From Dolomitihabitans soli (GTDB lineage: Bacteria; Actinomycetota; Actinomycetes; Streptosporangiales; Streptosporangiaceae): a stretch of DNA of 64,000 nucleotides. Under the pieces are notes generated by a model. That model was not told the DNA's origin and did not search any database. It saw nothing but the letters and a program-made list of their open reading frames with translations. Position 1 is the stretch's first letter, and each line of letters starts with the position of its first letter. Below, piece after piece: positions 24,342 to 33,255 of the stretch. Location of the stretch: assembly GCF_022213955.1 (NCBI RefSeq), contig NZ_JAKNTW010000001.1, positions 930,001 to 994,000 of the forward strand, given 5' to 3'. Made by a program: the position numbers and the translations under genes.

Positions 24342-27032
24342 GTGCCGAAGAGTGAAGCGACCCCTGCCCGTCCGTGTCTGTTGCTCCTGGACGGGCATTC
24401 CCTGGCCTATCGGGCGTACTACGCGCTCAAGGAAGCAGATCTGCGGACGACGACCGGCCAGCCCACCGCGGCCGTCTACGGGTTCACGTCGATGCTCACC
24501 AACATCCTGCGCGACGAGCACCCGAGCCATGTCCTGGTGTGCTTCGACCGCAGCGAGCCGACGTTCCGCCACGAGGCGTACGAGGAGTACAAGGCCAACC
24601 GGTCCTCGACGCCCGACGAGTTCCGCGACCAGGTGAAGCTCATCTTCGAGCTGCTCGACACCCTGCGCATCCCGCACCTGTCCCTGGCCGGCTACGAGGC
24701 CGACGACCTGATCGCCACCCTCGCCACCCGCGCCTCCGCCCAGGACATGGACGTGCTGATCGTCACCGGCGACCGCGACGCCCTGCAACTCGTCGACGAG
24801 CGGGTCACGGTGCTGATGACCCGCCGCGGCATCACCGACATGACCCGCTTCACGCCCGCGGCCGTCGAGGAGAAGTACGACCTCACCCCCGTGCAGTATC
24901 CCGACTTCGCGGCGCTGCGCGGCGACAGCAGCGACAACCTGCTGGGCATCCCCGGCGTGGGCGAGAAGACGGCCGCCAAGTGGATCAGGGAGTTCGGCTC
25001 GCTGGCCGCGCTGGTCGACCGGGTCGACGAGGTCAAGGGCAAGGTCGGCGACAAACTGCGCGACCACCTCGACCGGGTGCTGATGAACCGCCGCCTCACC
25101 GAGCTGATGCGCGACGTCCCGCTGGAGACCGACATCGCCGACCTCACCCAGGGGCAGTGGGTCCGCGAGGAGATCATCAAGCTGTTCGACACCCTGCAGA
25201 TCCGCGGCGAGCTGCACGAGCGGGTCTTCAAGGTGCTCGGCACCGCCGAGGCGGAGCCCGAGCAGGGCTTCGAGGTCGAGACCGTCATCCTGGGCCCCGA
25301 CCGTGTCGGAGGCTGGCTGGAGGCGCTCCCCGCGGGCCGCGCCGGGCTGGCCTTCAAGGGCGCGTACGGCAGCGGCACCGGCCGGATCGACGGCGTCGCG
25401 ATCGCCTCGCCCGACGGCACCGCGGCCTACCTGGACCCGGCCAAGCTCACCGAGGCCGACGAGCTGGCCCTGCGCACCTGGCTGGCCGACCCCGACCGGC
25501 TCAAGGCCGTGCACGACGCCAAGGGGCCGATCCTCGCGCTGTGGGCGCAGGGCATGTCGCTGGCCGGGCTCAGCTGCGACACCGCCCTGGCGGCCTACCT
25601 GGCGATGCCCGGCCAGCGTGACTTCAAGCTCGAAGACCTGGTGCGCCGCTACCTCCACCGCGACCTGCGCGCGGAGGTGGAGCCGGACGGCCAGGGCACC
25701 CTGTTCGGCGACGACGACGACGCGCCGGCCAAGGACCTCGCCCTGCGCGCCCACGCCGCCCGCGAGCTGGCGGAGACGCTGGAGGCGTTCCTGGACACCC
25801 GTGGCGGCACCCACCTGCTCGCCGAGGTGGAGCTGCCGCTGGTGACCGTGCTGGCGGAGGTGGAGCGGGCCGGGATCGCCGCCGACCGGGAATACTTCTC
25901 GGCCCTGGAGTCCCAGTTCGGCGGCGCGGTCAAGCAGGCCGTGGAGGAGGCGCACCGGGTCGTCGGAGAGCAGTTCAACCTGGGCTCGCCCAAGCAGCTG
26001 CAGGAGATCCTGTTCGTCAAGATGGGCCTGCCCAAGACGAAGCGCACCAAGACGGGCTACAGCACCGACGCCGACCAGCTCGCCTGGCTGGCCACCCAGA
26101 CCGACCACGAGCTGCCGACGATCATGCTCAGGCACCGTGACCAGACCAAGCTGCGCACCACCGTCGAGGGCCTGATCAAGGAGATCGCCGACGACGGGCG
26201 GATCCACACCACGTTCAACCAGATCATCGCGGCGACCGGGCGGCTCAGCTCGGAGAAGCCCAACCTGCAGAACATCCCGATCCGCACCGCCGAGGGCCGG
26301 CGCATCCGGCAGGGCTTCACGGTGGGGGAGGGCTACGAGACGCTGCTGACCGCCGACTACAGCCAGATCGAGCTGCGCATCATGGCGCACCTGTCGGGTG
26401 ACGAGTCGCTGATCGCCTCCTTCGAGTCCGGCCACGACTTCCACCAGGCCACCGCCGCGCGGGTGTTCAGTCTGCCGCCCGAGCAGATCGACGGCGAGCT
26501 GCGGGCGCGGATCAAGGCGATGAACTACGGCCTGGCCTACGGGCTGTCCGACTTCGGGCTCTCCGGCCAGCTCAACATCCCGGTGGCCGAGGCCCGTGCC
26601 CTCAAGGACGAGTACTTCGAGGAGTTCGGCGGAGTCCGCGACTTCCTCAAGGAGATCGTCGCCCAGGCGCGCACCGAGGGTTACACCGAGACCATCATGG
26701 GCCGCCGCCGCTACCTGCCCGACCTGACCAGCGACAACCGCCAGCGCCGCGAGATGGCCGAGCGGATGGCGCTGAACGCCCCGATCCAGGGCTCCGCCGC
26801 CGACATCATCAAGGTCGCGATGCTCAACGTGCAGCGGGCGCTGCGCGCGGAGGAGCTGCGCTCCCGGATGCTCCTGCAGGTGCACGACGAGCTCGTCTTC
26901 GAGGTCGCGCCCGGCGAGCTCGACCGGTTGCGCGAGCTCGTCACCGGCCAGATGAACGCCGCCTACCGGCTCCGCGTCCCGCTCGACATCTCCATCGGCG
27001 TCGGCCGCACCTGGGAGGACGCCGGGCACTGA
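24342..27032 (+). CDS. polA: DNA polymerase I
   Basis: The 896-residue enzyme fills repair gaps and removes Okazaki RNA. Residues 1 to about 300 are the 5'-3' nuclease (LLLLDGHSLAYRAYYAL, YEADDLIATLA, GDRDALQLV, GDSSDNLLGIPGVGEKTA). The middle domain keeps the fold but lacks the acidic DxE proofreading residues (GRAGLAFKGAYGSG there), as in other actinobacterial PolA. The polymerase has motif A DYSQIELRIMAHLS, motif B RIKAMNYGLAYGLSD and motif C LQVHDELVFEV. Tyr729 in motif B replaces the Phe of E. coli, the substitution known to weaken discrimination against dideoxynucleotides. GTG start, leaderless by context. Confidence 0.97.
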   Translation: MPKSEATPARPCLLLLDGHSLAYRAYYALKEADLRTTTGQPTAAVYGFTSMLTNILRDEHPSHVLVCFDRSEPTFRHEAYEEYKANRSSTPDEFRDQVKLIFELLDTLRIPHLSLAGYEADDLIATLATRASAQDMDVLIVTGDRDALQLVDERVTVLMTRRGITDMTRFTPAAVEEKYDLTPVQYPDFAALRGDSSDNLLGIPGVGEKTAAKWIREFGSLAALVDRVDEVKGKVGDKLRDHLDRVLMNRRLTELMRDVPLETDIADLTQGQWVREEIIKLFDTLQIRGELHERVFKVLGTAEAEPEQGFEVETVILGPDRVGGWLEALPAGRAGLAFKGAYGSGTGRIDGVAIASPDGTAAYLDPAKLTEADELALRTWLADPDRLKAVHDAKGPILALWAQGMSLAGLSCDTALAAYLAMPGQRDFKLEDLVRRYLHRDLRAEVEPDGQGTLFGDDDDAPAKDLALRAHAARELAETLEAFLDTRGGTHLLAEVELPLVTVLAEVERAGIAADREYFSALESQFGGAVKQAVEEAHRVVGEQFNLGSPKQLQEILFVKMGLPKTKRTKTGYSTDADQLAWLATQTDHELPTIMLRHRDQTKLRTTVEGLIKEIADDGRIHTTFNQIIAATGRLSSEKPNLQNIPIRTAEGRRIRQGFTVGEGYETLLTADYSQIELRIMAHLSGDESLIASFESGHDFHQATAARVFSLPPEQIDGELRARIKAMNYGLAYGLSDFGLSGQLNIPVAEARALKDEYFEEFGGVRDFLKEIVAQARTEGYTETIMGRRRYLPDLTSDNRQRREMAERMALNAPIQGSAADIIKVAMLNVQRALRAEELRSRMLLQVHDELVFEVAPGELDRLRELVTGQMNAAYRLRVPLDISIGVGRTWEDAGH

Positions 27033-27107
27033 CTTCTGTCATGTGCCGGTTACTTTGCCAAGGTTTTAGGGTGGAAGGCGTTCATCCTCGACCGGCACGG
27101 GAGTTTT

Positions 27108-28217
27108 GTGCGGAGTTCAGCAGCTGTCACGCGAGCCGTGGCCATCGCGAACGTGGTGGTGATGGTAACCGCGATAGTCGCCCTGTCGGTGATGCCCACG
27201 GCGTCCGCACCGCCGCCCCCGCGCGAGCACGGCCACGCCCGGCAGCAGCCCGCTGAGGTGGCGAGGAAGCCGGTCGAGGCGCCGCCCCGATGGGCGTTCC
27301 CGCCACCCGTCACCGCGACCGCGGAGTCGGCCCGCAAGGCCAAGGCCAACGAGGCCGGTCTGGTTCCGGTGATCATGTATCACCGGATCCTCGCCAAGCC
27401 GCTGTCCGACCTCGACCGGACGCCCTCGGAGGTGCGCAAGGAGCTGGAGCGCCTGGCGAGGTCCGGCTACGTGCCGATCACCGCCAGGGAGTTCGCCACC
27501 GGTGAGATCTCCATCCCCGAGGGCAGCCACCCCGTGGTGCTCACCTTCGACGACGGGCATCCCAGCCACTTCGCGTTCGACGAGCAGGGCGAGCCCGCGA
27601 AGGACACCGCGGTCGACCTGATCCTCGACGTCGCGGAGAAGCACCCGGACTTCCGTCCCGTCGCCACGTTCTGGGTCAACCGCGAACCCTTCGGCCTGCG
27701 CGAGCGGTCCGAGCAGAGCCGCGCCGCGTCGTGGCTGGCCGAGCGCGGCTTCGAGGTGGCCAACCACACCTGGAGCCACCACAACCTGGGCGTCCTCAGC
27801 AGGAAGAGGGTCCGCGAGCAGATCGTGCGGGGCGAGCGGCTGCTGACGAAGATCGGGCTGAAGCGCTCCGAGACGCTGGCGCTGCCGTACGGCTCGATGC
27901 CGCGGTCGCGGAAGACGGCGCGCAGCGGTTCGTGGGACGGCACCGGATACGACTACAAGGGCGTGTTCCTGGCCGGGGCCGAGCCCTCGCGCGCGCCGTA
28001 CGACAAGGATTTCGACCGGTCGGCCATCCAGCGGATCCAGAGCAACGGCAAGAAGGGCGAGTGCCGCAAGTGGTGCTCGAAGTACTGGCTCGACTGGCTG
28101 GACGATCACCCCAAAGAGCGGTATACGGCCGATGGCGACCCTGAACGGATCTCCATCCCGGAGAAACTTCGGGGTAATATCGCTCCCAAGCGGAGGCGGC
28201 AGGTCAACGCCTATTAG
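27108..28217 (+). CDS. Polysaccharide deacetylase-family secreted or anchored protein
   Basis: A 369-residue carbohydrate esterase family 4-type protein. It has an N-terminal signal or anchor helix (VAIANVVVMVTAIVALSVM), a Pro/Ala-rich linker and the NodB domain: PVIMYHRI, the TFDDGH motif with the catalytic and metal-binding Asp pair, then the metal-binding His pair in NHTWSHHNL and ALPYGSMP near the end. It may remove acetyl groups from peptidoglycan or another wall glycan. Two nearby cysteines (GECRKWCSKYW) may form a disulfide. GTG 27108 has GGGAG 4 nt upstream, and a TAGGGT hexamer at 27067-27072 is a probable -10 box. Confidence 0.87.
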   Translation: MRSSAAVTRAVAIANVVVMVTAIVALSVMPTASAPPPPREHGHARQQPAEVARKPVEAPPRWAFPPPVTATAESARKAKANEAGLVPVIMYHRILAKPLSDLDRTPSEVRKELERLARSGYVPITAREFATGEISIPEGSHPVVLTFDDGHPSHFAFDEQGEPAKDTAVDLILDVAEKHPDFRPVATFWVNREPFGLRERSEQSRAASWLAERGFEVANHTWSHHNLGVLSRKRVREQIVRGERLLTKIGLKRSETLALPYGSMPRSRKTARSGSWDGTGYDYKGVFLAGAEPSRAPYDKDFDRSAIQRIQSNGKKGECRKWCSKYWLDWLDDHPKERYTADGDPERISIPEKLRGNIAPKRRRQVNAY

Positions 28218-28262
28218 CCGCCGCGGTGGGGGTAGGGGCCTCGACTCGGGTGCGCGCCTGGA

Positions 28263-28291
28263 TTGACCGCACACCGTACGTCTCATATGCT
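28263..28291 (+). promoter_or_regulatory. rpsA promoter
   Basis: TTGACC (28263-28268) and TATGCT (28286-28291) are separated by exactly 17 nt, a near-consensus housekeeping promoter. The start point would be near 28298, giving a leader of about 135 nt before rpsA. Confidence 0.75.
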
Positions 28292-28432
28292 GATCGCTGC
28301 GCTGTGGGCTCGCGCGCGCCTCAGACGGAGCGGGCTCGCGCTCGACCATGTCGATGACGAATCCTCGGCTTGAAAGAGGGCCTGCCGCGCCTGCCACATC
28401 GACATCTGTCCGCGTTCGGAGCAATTCCACAC

Positions 28433-29923
28433 ATGACGAGCAGCACTGAGGCCACCTCGAACACCCCGCAGGTAGCGGTCAACGACATCGGTTCCGAAGA
28501 GGCCTTCCTCGCCGCGATCGACGAGACCATCAAGTACTTCAACGACGGCGACATCGTCGAAGGCACCGTCGTCAAGGTCGATCGAGACGAGGTCTTGCTC
28601 GACATCGGCTACAAGACCGAGGGCGTCATCCCCTCGCGTGAGCTCTCGATCAAGCACGATGTCGACCCGGCCGAGGTCGTCGAGGTCGGTGAGCACGTCG
28701 AGGCCCTCGTCCTCCAGAAGGAGGACAAGGAAGGCCGCCTGATCCTGTCCAAGAAGCGCGCGCAGTACGAGCGCGCCTGGGGCACGATCGAGAAGATCAA
28801 GGACGAGGACGGCATCGTCACCGGCACCGTCATCGAGGTCGTCAAGGGTGGACTCATCCTCGACATCGGCCTGCGTGGCTTCCTGCCGGCGTCGCTGGTG
28901 GAGATGCGCCGCGTCCGCGATCTGCAGCCCTACGTCGGCCGCGAGCTCGAAGCGAAGATCATCGAGCTGGACAAGAACCGCAACAACGTGGTCCTGTCCC
29001 GTCGCGCGTGGCTGGAGCAGACCCAGTCCGAGGTGCGCCAGACGTTCCTCAACACCCTGCAGAAGGGTCAGGTCCGCAAGGGCGTCGTCTCCTCGATCGT
29101 CAACTTCGGCGCGTTCGTGGACCTCGGCGGTGTCGACGGTCTGGTGCACGTCTCCGAACTCTCCTGGAAGCACATCGATCACCCCTCCGAGGTCGTCGAA
29201 GTCGGCCAGGAGGTCACGGTCGAGGTGCTCGACGTCGACATGGAGCGCGAGCGGGTCTCGCTGTCGCTCAAGGCGACGCAGGAGGACCCCTGGCAGCAGT
29301 TCGCCCGCACGCACCAGATCGGCCAGGTCGTTCCCGGCCGGGTCACCAAGCTGGTGCCGTTCGGCGCGTTCGTCCGGGTCGAGGAGGGCATCGAGGGCCT
29401 GGTCCACATCTCCGAGCTGGCCGAGCGTCACGTGGAGATCCCCGAGCAGGTCGTCCAGGTCGGCGACGAGATCTTCGTGAAGATCATCGACATCGACCTC
29501 GACCGTCGTCGCATCTCCCTGTCGCTGAAGCAGGCGAACGAGGGTGCGATCGGCGCCGACGTAGAGTTCGACCCCACGCTGTACGGCATGGCGGCGACCT
29601 ACGACGACCAGGGCAACTACATCTACCCGGAGGGTTTCGACCCGGAGACCGGGGAGTGGCTCGACGGCTTCGACAAGCAGCGCGAGGAGTGGGAGCGGCA
29701 GTACGCCGAGGCTCAGACCCGCTTCGAGGCTCACAAGAAGCAGGTCGAGGATGCCCGCAAGGCCGAGGCCGAGGCCGGCGAGGTCCCGCAGACCTACACC
29801 GGTGAGACCCCGGCTCCGTCCGGCGGTTCCTCCTCCACCGGGTCGGCCCCCGCGGCCGGCGCCCTGGCCTCCGACGAGGCTCTCGCGGCTCTGCGCGAGA
29901 AGCTCGCGGGCGGTCAGAACTAA
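28433..29923 (+). CDS. rpsA: 30S ribosomal protein S1
   Basis: The 496-residue protein helps mRNA binding by the 30S subunit. Four S1 OB-fold repeats are visible: GDIVEGTVVKVDRDEVLLDIGYKTEG, DGIVTGTVIEVVKGGLILDIGLRGF, KGVVSSIVNFGAFVDLGGVDGLVHVSE and PGRVTKLVPFGAFVRVEEGIEGLVHISE. The actinobacterial S1 lacks the last repeats of E. coli S1 and ends in a charged coiled stretch and a Gly/Ser/Ala-rich tail. ATG 28433 follows GGAG at 11 nt spacing; an in-frame codon at 28370 would put an unlike Leu/Pro/His-rich leader in front. A strong hairpin terminator follows. Confidence 0.97.
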   Translation: MTSSTEATSNTPQVAVNDIGSEEAFLAAIDETIKYFNDGDIVEGTVVKVDRDEVLLDIGYKTEGVIPSRELSIKHDVDPAEVVEVGEHVEALVLQKEDKEGRLILSKKRAQYERAWGTIEKIKDEDGIVTGTVIEVVKGGLILDIGLRGFLPASLVEMRRVRDLQPYVGRELEAKIIELDKNRNNVVLSRRAWLEQTQSEVRQTFLNTLQKGQVRKGVVSSIVNFGAFVDLGGVDGLVHVSELSWKHIDHPSEVVEVGQEVTVEVLDVDMERERVSLSLKATQEDPWQQFARTHQIGQVVPGRVTKLVPFGAFVRVEEGIEGLVHISELAERHVEIPEQVVQVGDEIFVKIIDIDLDRRRISLSLKQANEGAIGADVEFDPTLYGMAATYDDQGNYIYPEGFDPETGEWLDGFDKQREEWERQYAEAQTRFEAHKKQVEDARKAEAEAGEVPQTYTGETPAPSGGSSSTGSAPAAGALASDEALAALREKLAGGQN

Positions 29924-29938
29924 GTAGTCCCGCTTCAC

Positions 29939-29970
29939 CAGAGGGCCTCGCGTCGCGGCGGGGCCCTCTG
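29939..29970 (+). terminator. Hairpin terminator after rpsA
   Basis: A 13-bp stem (29939-29951 with 29958-29970, one G-U pair) and a 6-nt loop begin 15 nt after the stop and are followed by a short T-containing stretch. Confidence 0.85.
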
Positions 29971-29991
29971 TCGTTGTCCGGGGCTCCCCAC

Positions 29992-29997
29992 TAGGGT
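29992..29997 (+). promoter_or_regulatory. -10 box of the GNAT-coaE operon (TAGGGT)
   Basis: TAGGGT lies 7 nt before GTG 30005; it overlaps an earlier in-frame GTG (29996), which therefore cannot be the start. Confidence 0.55.
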
Positions 29998-30004
29998 GGG
30001 CGCC

Positions 30005-30463
30005 GTGACGCGGATCGAGCGGGCGGTGACCGCGGACGCGGGAGAGATCCTGACGCTGCAGCGAGCGGCCTACGTGACCGAGGCCCAGCTGTACGGGGAT
30101 CCGTTCATCCCGCCGCTGGTGGAGTCGGTCGACCAGATCCGTAAGATCATCGGCGACGGGACGGTGCTCAAGGCCGTCGAGGGCGGCCGGATCATCGGTT
30201 CGGTGCGCGGCCGCCTCGCCGGCGCCACCTGCCTGGTCGGCCGCCTGGTCGTGGCGCCCGACGCGCAGGGCCGCGGTGTCGGCGGCGCCCTGCTGGCCGC
30301 GCTGCACGACGATCTCGCCGAGGCCGCCGTCTTCGACCTGTTCACGGGACACCTCTCGGACGGCAACCTGCGGCTCTACCGGCGGCACGGCTATCGGGAG
30401 ACCGGCAGGGAGCGCGTCCACGACCATCTCACGCTGGTGCACCTGCGAAAGGAACGTCCCTGA
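30005..30463 (+). CDS. GNAT-family N-acetyltransferase
   Basis: A 152-residue acetyltransferase with the acetyl-CoA pyrophosphate-binding signature [19 protein letters not shown] near residues 82-100 and the typical IIGSVRGRL strand before it. The C-terminal [18 protein letters not shown] is standard for the fold. The acceptor substrate is unknown. Start GTG 30005 follows a -10 box at leaderless spacing. Its TGA shares one base with the coaE ATG, so the two genes are translationally coupled. Confidence 0.9.
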   Translation: MTRIERAVTADAGEILTLQRAAYVTEAQLYGDPFIPPLVESVDQIRKIIGDGTVLKAVEGGRIIGSVRGRLAGATCLVGRLVVAPDAQGRGVGGALLAALHDDLAEAAVFDLFTGHLSDGNLRLYRRHGYRETGRERVHDHLTLVHLRKERP

Positions 30464-31059
30464 TGCTCAAGGTCGGCCTCACCGGCGGGATCGGGTCCGG
30501 CAAGAGCGAGGTGGCCAGGCGTCTCGCGGCGCGGGGCGCGGTGGTGATCGACGCCGACCGGATCGCCCGGGAGGTCGTCGAGCCGGGCACCGAGGGGCTG
30601 TCCGGCATCGTCGAGGCGTTCGGTTCGGAGGTGCTGCGCGGCGACGGCTCGCTCGACCGGGAGAAGCTCGGCTCGATCGTCTTCAACGACCGCGACAAGC
30701 TCGCCAGGCTGAACTCCATCGTGCATCCGCTCGTCGGCGCCAGGGTGGCCGCGTCGCAGGCCGCCGCGCCCGGTGACGCGATCGTGGTCTACGACGTGCC
30801 GCTGCTCGCCGAGAACGATCTGGCGCCGATGTACGACGTGGTGATCGTCGTCGACGCCTCCGACGAGACGCGGCTCGACCGTCTGCTCCGGCTCCGCGGC
30901 ATGACGAAGGCCGACGCGGAGGCCCGTATCGCCGCTCAGGCGTCCCGGGAGGCCCGTCTGGCCCTTGCGGACCTGGTAGTGCCCAATGACGGCTCTCTGG
31001 ACGACCTGGAGGCCCGCACGGCCGAAGTCTGGGACGTCCTCCAGCGGCACACCGCCTGA
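30463..31059 (+). CDS. coaE: Dephospho-CoA kinase
   Basis: The last step of coenzyme A synthesis: ATP-dependent phosphorylation of dephospho-CoA. The 198-residue protein begins [18 protein letters not shown] (P-loop), with the [14 protein letters not shown] substrate motif, HPLVGAR and [11 protein letters not shown] segments, and [22 protein letters not shown] of the CoaE lid. It has the normal kinase length, without the C-terminal GrpB-like domain found in some mycobacterial relatives. It follows the GNAT gene with overlap. Confidence 0.95.
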   Translation: MLKVGLTGGIGSGKSEVARRLAARGAVVIDADRIAREVVEPGTEGLSGIVEAFGSEVLRGDGSLDREKLGSIVFNDRDKLARLNSIVHPLVGARVAASQAAAPGDAIVVYDVPLLAENDLAPMYDVVIVVDASDETRLDRLLRLRGMTKADAEARIAAQASREARLALADLVVPNDGSLDDLEARTAEVWDVLQRHTA

Positions 31060-31075
31060 CACCTTCCGGCACACC

Positions 31076-31097
31076 TCCCCGACACCGGTCTCGGGGA
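31076..31097 (+). terminator. Possible terminator after coaE
   Basis: TCCCCGA (31076-31082) pairs with TCGGGGA (31091-31097) around an 8-nt loop, 17 nt after the coaE stop. Confidence 0.5.
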
Positions 31098-31257
31098 TCA
31101 TCGGCGCAGCCGTCGCCGGTGAGATCGATCTTGCTGGTCGCCCGCTCTCCGAGGCCTGGGGCACTCGGGCCTGGAGACGCCGGCGAAGGTCGGCTTCCTC
31201 GGGCGTCAGCGGGTCTCGGATGCGGGCGGGTTCCCCCGAGGCCGGACACCACCGGGC

Positions 31258-31322
31258 GGCCTCAGCGGGTGGCCTCAGCGGGCGGCTTCAGCGGGTGGCC
31301 TCAGCGGGTGGCCTCAGCGGGC
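31258..31322. repeat. 13-bp tandem repeat, five copies
   Basis: Five contiguous copies of GGCCTCAGCGGGT (with T/C variation at the last and fourth bases) end inside the 3' end of the minus-strand gene, whose stop codon lies in the fifth copy. Confidence 0.9.
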
Positions 31323-32240
31323 GGAAGGGCCGCCGACCAGCATGGCCCCGCCGAACTCGATCTGGGAGAGTTTCTCCAGGACCCTCTCCAGATCCTCTAT
31401 CAAGACCTTCATGGCCGAGGGCTCCGCGAGTCCCTTCTCCTCGATCAGCTCCTCGACCCGGCGGGCCCGTTTGAGCGAGGCGGCGACGTAGCCGGCGAGC
31501 ACCACGCAGCGCTCCTTGGGCGGGGACATGATGTTCCTGCCGAGCAGGGCCTCCAGGTCGCGCACCGCCTTGAGGGTGTCGGAGGTCATCACGGTGAAGG
31601 CCCCCCACAGCTCGTCGATCGGTATCGTGTCGAACTGGCCGAGCAGGGTCTCGTAGGTCTCGTTCCGGCGGGCAGATGCCTCCTGCAGGTCGCGCAGGGC
31701 GTCGCTGAGCTGCGACCGGACGTCGCTCGGCAGGGTGTGGACGATCTGTGCGTCCTTGCTGCCGACGGCGTGCCCGAGTTGCGTGACGTTGCCGAGCGCC
31801 TCGTCGAGATCCTGCAGGGCGACCCGCAGCAGCGGGGCCGTGATGTAGAAGCGCGGTTCCTTGGTCTGCAGGTCGTAGTACTCGCAGGTGCGCTTGTTGG
31901 CGGCGCTGATGTTCCTGTTCAGCAGGGCGATCTGCTGGTGTACGCCCTTCGCGTGCAGCCGCCGCTGGATCTCCTGCTCCACCGCCTCGGAGACCTCCTG
32001 GGTGCGCCCGTCCCTGATCAGCTCCAGCGCCGTGGTGACGTTCGTCCGGCTGAACGCCTTGGCGAAGCAGAAACCGGTCAGGGCGAGCAGCGACCCCAGG
32101 AAGAAATCGGGCTGCGCGTCGTAGATCTTCGTGAGGTTGCCGCGGGCGACGGCGGCGACGACGACGATGATGCCGATGCCGGAGAAGGCCCAGAAGAGCT
32201 GGGCGCGCGTCATGCGGGTGAGCCACTTGGGGGGTCGCAT
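31314..32240 (-). CDS. Uncharacterised membrane protein with long helical cytoplasmic domain
   Basis: A 308-residue protein with two N-terminal membrane helices (AQLFWAFSGIGIIVVVAAVA and FFLGSLLALTGFCFAKAF) and a remaining 240 residues predicted mainly helical, with heptad-like stretches (TNVTTALELIRDGRTQEVSEAVEQEIQRRLHAKG; SQLSDALRDLQEASARRNETYETLLGQF; RRVEELIEEKGL). I recognise no family. ATG 32240 follows AAAGG; an adjacent TTG at 32243 is less likely. A TAGAAT hexamer at 32285-32280 is a plausible -10. It lies downstream of, but separated by a terminator from, the SPFH-Spo0M operon on the same strand. Confidence 0.75.
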   Translation of the reverse strand: MRPPKWLTRMTRAQLFWAFSGIGIIVVVAAVARGNLTKIYDAQPDFFLGSLLALTGFCFAKAFSRTNVTTALELIRDGRTQEVSEAVEQEIQRRLHAKGVHQQIALLNRNISAANKRTCEYYDLQTKEPRFYITAPLLRVALQDLDEALGNVTQLGHAVGSKDAQIVHTLPSDVRSQLSDALRDLQEASARRNETYETLLGQFDTIPIDELWGAFTVMTSDTLKAVRDLEALLGRNIMSPPKERCVVLAGYVAASLKRARRVEELIEEKGLAEPSAMKVLIEDLERVLEKLSQIEFGGAMLVGGPSAR

Positions 32241-32399
32241 CAAATGGCCTTTCCGATGATCGCTTTATGATTGTTTCTGATTCTAGTCGTGACGCGTGAA
32301 GGCCGCGCTACACGACGAATGGGAATCCATTACCGAATAATTTGATGAGAAATATCCCTTTTGATCAGGACGATACGACCATGCCCCCGCCGGGAACGA

Positions 32400-32434
32400 G
32401 TACGGCCCGCGCCCCAGCGGGGCGCGGGCCGTAC
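32400..32434 (-). terminator. Hairpin terminator after the spo0M-like gene
   Basis: A perfect 16-bp stem (32400-32415 with 32419-32434) around an AGC loop lies 10 nt beyond the stop on the minus strand. Confidence 0.88.
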
Positions 32435-32444
32435 GGCGTCGGGG

Positions 32445-33218
32445 TCAGAACCAGCCGCGGTGCCGGGCCATCGCCTGGAGACCGGCGGTCAGGGACTGCT
32501 CCGCCGCGCCGGGTCCGTCGTCGTGGCGGACGGTGAACCCGCTGTAGCTGTCACCGCCCGAGCTCAGGAAGCCGCCGCGCTTGTCGGCCTCCAGGATCAC
32601 CTGCAGCGACTGCGGACCGGCGATGAAGGTGAGTTCGAGCTCGTTGAAGTGGCGGCGCCACTCGTGACCGGCGTAGTACTCGATCTCCTGGAAGAACGGC
32701 ATGGTGGAACCGCGCAGGGTGCCGCGTTCCAGATCGGCCTTCTTGAACTGGAAGCCCAGGCGGTCGAGCGCGCCGAGCACGGCCTCCTGGGCGGGGAGCG
32801 GATTGACGAACAGCGGGTCCAGGTCGCCCTTGTCGAGCGCCCCCGCCAGGACCAGCTCGGTGGCCACGCCCAGGCGCATCCCCCTGAGCGGATGGCCCCC
32901 GATGGCGCTGACCGGCGCCTCCCACGGCACCGGGATCTCGAACGGAGCCGACCGCGCCTCCCCGGAGCCCAGCTCGAAGGAGCCGGCGACCTGGCGGCGC
33001 AGGAAGCTGTAGGTCGCGTTGTACTCGTTGTCGCCGCTCTCGACCTCGACCACCGCGGTGAAGTCGATGAAGATGCCGTCGACCTTGTGCCCCGACGACC
33101 CGCCGCGGAAGCGGACGTCGCCGCGGAGCGTCTCGCCGGGGCGGACGTTGGAGTTGTGCAGGACCGTGTCGACCTCGACACCCGCGCCGAACGCGGCCAT
33201 CAGCTTGCGGAACACCAT
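32445..33218 (-). CDS. spo0M: Sporulation-control protein Spo0M family (arrestin-like)
   Basis: A 257-residue protein of the Spo0M/SpoOM family, which has an arrestin-like double beta-sandwich. Typical segments are VEVDTVLHNSNVRPGETLRGDVRFRGG, VDGIFIDFTAVVEVESGD and SFELGSGEARSAPFEIPVPWEAPVS, and a C-terminal half with EWRRHFNELELTFI. In Bacillus Spo0M negatively affects Spo0A-dependent sporulation and links to the cytoskeleton; the actinobacterial role is not established. ATG 33218 has GGAG 8 nt upstream; the frame stays open much further but without family similarity. It is the last gene of an operon behind two SPFH proteins. Confidence 0.88.
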   Translation of the reverse strand: MVFRKLMAAFGAGVEVDTVLHNSNVRPGETLRGDVRFRGGSSGHKVDGIFIDFTAVVEVESGDNEYNATYSFLRRQVAGSFELGSGEARSAPFEIPVPWEAPVSAIGGHPLRGMRLGVATELVLAGALDKGDLDPLFVNPLPAQEAVLGALDRLGFQFKKADLERGTLRGSTMPFFQEIEYYAGHEWRRHFNELELTFIAGPQSLQVILEADKRGGFLSSGGDSYSGFTVRHDDGPGAAEQSLTAGLQAMARHRGWF

Positions 33219-33255
33219 CGGGGCGTCTCCAGGGGATGGTTGGACAGATGATTGG

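Noticed and set aside
24276-27029. A 917-codon open frame antisense to polA, and similar ones at 28283-30442, 36171-38807 and 43318-45027
   Set aside because: Same composition artefact; the sense frames encode complete well-known proteins.
32342-32536. Small plus-strand open frame downstream of the membrane-protein promoter
   Set aside because: It reads through the spo0M terminator hairpin and into antisense of spo0M.
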